Origin: Janthinobacterium sp. 67
GTDB lineage: Bacteria; Pseudomonadota; Gammaproteobacteria; Burkholderiales; Burkholderiaceae_D
DNA: 64,000 nt
Direction of reading: 5' to 3'
Assembly: GCF_002797895.1 (NCBI RefSeq)
Contig: NZ_PGES01000001.1
Coordinates: forward strand, 496,001 to 560,000
Below, piece after piece: positions 62,243-64,000 of the stretch. The notes under the pieces were generated by a model, which did no database searches, had not been told where the DNA came from, and saw nothing but the letters and a program-made list of their open reading frames with translations. Within the stretch, counting starts at the first letter, position 1. The number at the start of each line of letters is the position of its first letter. Both the position numbers and the translations under genes were made by a program.

Positions 62243-63396
62243 CAGGCGATGTTCCGTATTAATTCTTGTTGCAGCGCTGGGGCGGCGATCATGGCGATAA
62301 TGGTGTCCACGGTTGCCATCTCCAGATCCGGGTAGATGGGCAGGCAGATCACTTGCGATGACGCCAGCCGCGCCACGGGCAGGTTGGCGTGCGCCGCGGA
62401 CGGCATGCCGCGGTACATGGGGAAGTCGCTGATGAGCGGGTAAAAATAGCGGCGCGCATAGATATCCTGGTCGCGCAGCAGCTGGAACAGGGCGTCGCGC
62501 GACAGCGGGTAGCCTGGGCCGACCAGGATGGGAAAATACGCATTGTTGGCGGCTTCGGCATCCCCTTGCTGCACGCAGGTAATGCCATTGATGCCGGCCA
62601 GCTGCTGGCGGTAATGGGCATCGATCGCCTTGCGTTTCTGGCGCGCGCCGTCGATGCCCTTGAGTTGCAGCAAGCCGAAGGCGGCATTGATCTCGCTCAT
62701 CTTGCCATTGATGCCGGCGGCCACGACCGTAACTTCATCGACGAAGCCGAAGTTTTTCAGATGGTCGATGCGTTGCTTGGTCTTGGCGTCGGGACAGACG
62801 ATGGCGCCGCCTTCGAAGGTGTTGAAGATCTTGGTGGCGTGAAAGCTGATCACGGAAAGGTCGCCGTGATTGAGCACGCTGCCGCCCCGATGGCGCACGC
62901 CGAACGCATGCGCCGCATCGTAGATCACCTTCAGGTTGTAGTTGTCGGCAATTTTCTCGATGGCTTCGATGTCGCATGGCCGGCCATAGCAATGCACGGG
63001 CATGATGGCGGTGGTCTGCGGCGTGATGGCCGCCTCGATTTTGCCCGGGTCGAGGTTCAGGCTGTGCGGCTCGATGTCGGCAAAGACGGGCTTGATGTTG
63101 TTCCACAGCAGCGAATGGGCGGTGGCGACAAACGAATAAGGCGTCGTGATCACTTCGCCATTGATGCGCAGCGCCTGCAGGGCCGTCATCAAGGCCAAGG
63201 TGCCATTGGCGAACAGGCAGATGTGTTTCACGCCCAGGTAGTCGCACAGCGCCTGTTCCAGCTGCTGGTGGAACGGGCCGCCATTGGTCAGGATCTTGTT
63301 GTTCCAGATCGTCTCCAGGTACGGCAGGAAATCTTCCAGCGGCGGCAGCAGCGGCTGGGTCACATAGACTGGTTTGTTTTTTTGAGCGCTCATCAT
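62242..63396 (-). CDS. DegT/DnrJ/EryC1-type nucleotide-sugar aminotransferase
   Basis: 384 residues. PLP-binding features: AsnGlyThr loop (LFANGTLALMTAL), Asp160 in VIYDAAHAFGV, and the Schiff-base Lys189 in SFHATKIFNTFEGGA. The opening TQPLLPPLEDFLPYLETIW and YSFVATAHSLLW resemble VioA/FdtB-type dTDP-4-keto-6-deoxyhexose transaminases, so a dTDP-amino-dideoxy sugar is likely. ATG 63396 overlaps the upstream GT41 stop by 4 nt. The exact sugar cannot be told. Confidence 0.88.
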   Translation of the reverse strand: MMSAQKNKPVYVTQPLLPPLEDFLPYLETIWNNKILTNGGPFHQQLEQALCDYLGVKHICLFANGTLALMTALQALRINGEVITTPYSFVATAHSLLWNNIKPVFADIEPHSLNLDPGKIEAAITPQTTAIMPVHCYGRPCDIEAIEKIADNYNLKVIYDAAHAFGVRHRGGSVLNHGDLSVISFHATKIFNTFEGGAIVCPDAKTKQRIDHLKNFGFVDEVTVVAAGINGKMSEINAAFGLLQLKGIDGARQKRKAIDAHYRQQLAGINGITCVQQGDAEAANNAYFPILVGPGYPLSRDALFQLLRDQDIYARRYFYPLISDFPMYRGMPSAAHANLPVARLASSQVICLPIYPDLEMATVDTIIAMIAAPALQQELIRNIA

Positions 63397-64000
63397 AATC
63401 CGATCGGCGGGTTGGGCACGGCCACGGGTGCTTCGAATGAGACGGGCGGCAAGCCTTCGCACCAGCGCTGCCAGACGATGCGTAAGCCGTTTTCCAAACC
63501 TTCCGTGATCAGCTTGGGTTTGCCCAGGACGGAGCGTTCCAGGCGGTGCCGCATGCTGAAGCGGTAGGCGCCCAGCAACATGGGGTTGGCTGCCATGGCC
63601 ACGCTCTTGCGCACGAGATCGTCTTCGTCGGTAGCGATGAAGTCATCGAGTTCGACCTGGCGCATGATCATGTTGCCTGCGCGGCTAGGCATGGTCGGGC
63701 CGGCCGTCGTGAGCGTGGGCACGCCCATCCACAGCGCATGCAGGGTCGTCGTGCTGCCGCAATACGGGAAGGCATCGAGGCAGATGTCGATGCGGTGATG
63801 GATGGCCATGAATTGGGCCATGCCTGTGCGTCCTTCGAAGGTCAGGCGCTCCGGTGCAATGCCTTCTTCCGCAAACCAGGCCGCCAGTTGCGGCGGCGCT
63901 TCCGATTTCGGCATGGCCGCCACGATCATTTTGGCATCGGGGATGGCGCGCAGCACCCGGGCCCAGCGCGCGATGACCTGGCGATTGATTTTATTGGTGC
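63393..64000 (-). CDS. SPINDLY/OGT-type GT41 glycosyltransferase, 3' part
   Basis: The frame is open to the window edge, so only the last 202 residues or so are seen. FPYCGSTTTLHALWMGVPTL with SRAGNMIMRQVELDDFIA and the upstream NKINRQVIARWARVLRAIP match the C-terminal catalytic half of bacterial O-GlcNAc-transferase-like (GT41) proteins, usually preceded by TPR repeats. GT41 enzymes glycosylate proteins on Ser/Thr. Next to flagellin genes, flagellin is a plausible substrate. Confidence 0.85.
   Translation of the reverse strand, partial: TNKINRQVIARWARVLRAIPDAKMIVAAMPKSEAPPQLAAWFAEEGIAPERLTFEGRTGMAQFMAIHHRIDICLDAFPYCGSTTTLHALWMGVPTLTTAGPTMPSRAGNMIMRQVELDDFIATDEDDLVRKSVAMAANPMLLGAYRFSMRHRLERSVLGKPKLITEGLENGLRIVWQRWCEGLPPVSFEAPVAVPNPPIGL

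Noticed and set aside
1..64000. CRISPR arrays, tRNA, rRNA or prophage genes
   Set aside because: No regularly spaced repeats, tRNA-like cloverleaf, rRNA sequence or phage structural genes were seen.

Overview
The window is GC-rich (roughly 60-65 % by eye), densely coded, and reads as a chromosomal segment of a betaproteobacterium. The gene complement (a DUF3460 protein, a PACE efflux pump, LytS/LytTR regulators, many diguanylate/chemotaxis-type proteins) suggests an Oxalobacteraceae member such as Janthinobacterium, Massilia or Duganella. That placement is inference from protein style; no rRNA or tRNA gene lies in the window.

Positions 1 to about 24,500 are a mixed housekeeping and signalling region: the 3' part of recB and all of recD; a chemoreceptor with a CheR/CheB tether; a divergent LysR / EamA exporter pair; a PBP7-type endopeptidase; a LytS-type kinase with a LytTR regulator; a TOBE molybdate-binding protein; a complete IS1595-family insertion sequence with an 8-bp target duplication; a sulfate-binding protein; a GNAT; a class II glutamine amidotransferase; a degenerate EAL protein; a DUF882 Tat lipoprotein; a small DUF3460 protein; a LysR / PACE pair; a hypothetical protein; a DUF5672-type protein and a PAS-PAS-GGDEF-EAL protein.

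Positions 25,700 to 61,400 hold one nearly complete flagellar system. The minus strand carries fliEFGHIJ, then fliD-fliS-fliT-fliK-fliL-fliA-motA-motB-flgM-flgN-flgJ(muramidase), and after the divergent flgA, flgBCDEFGHIJKL plus a hook-associated-like gene. The plus strand carries fliM-N-P-Q-R-flhB-flhA. Beyond flhA lie a FliK-like gene and three flagellin genes on the minus strand. The set fliD-S-T-K-L-A-motA-motB is the order of lafB-C-D-E-F-S-T-U in lateral (Flag-2) systems, and fliO, flhF, flhG and che genes are absent. I read this as a lateral/Flag-2-type flagellum with its own sigma28, anti-sigma and stator genes. Its usual master regulator gene lafK is not at the expected place between fliE and fliM; a 538-bp non-coding gap is there instead.

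A 17-bp motif is repeated upstream of exactly five late genes (flgK, fliD and all three flagellins), probably the promoter or leader signature read by the cluster's own FliA. Positions 61,500 to 64,000 hold a sugar-modification operon next to the flagellins (SPINDLY-type GT41 transferase, DegT aminotransferase, CatB-type acetyltransferase), and a GT9 glycosyltransferase sits at the other end of the cluster; both may serve flagellin or surface glycosylation.
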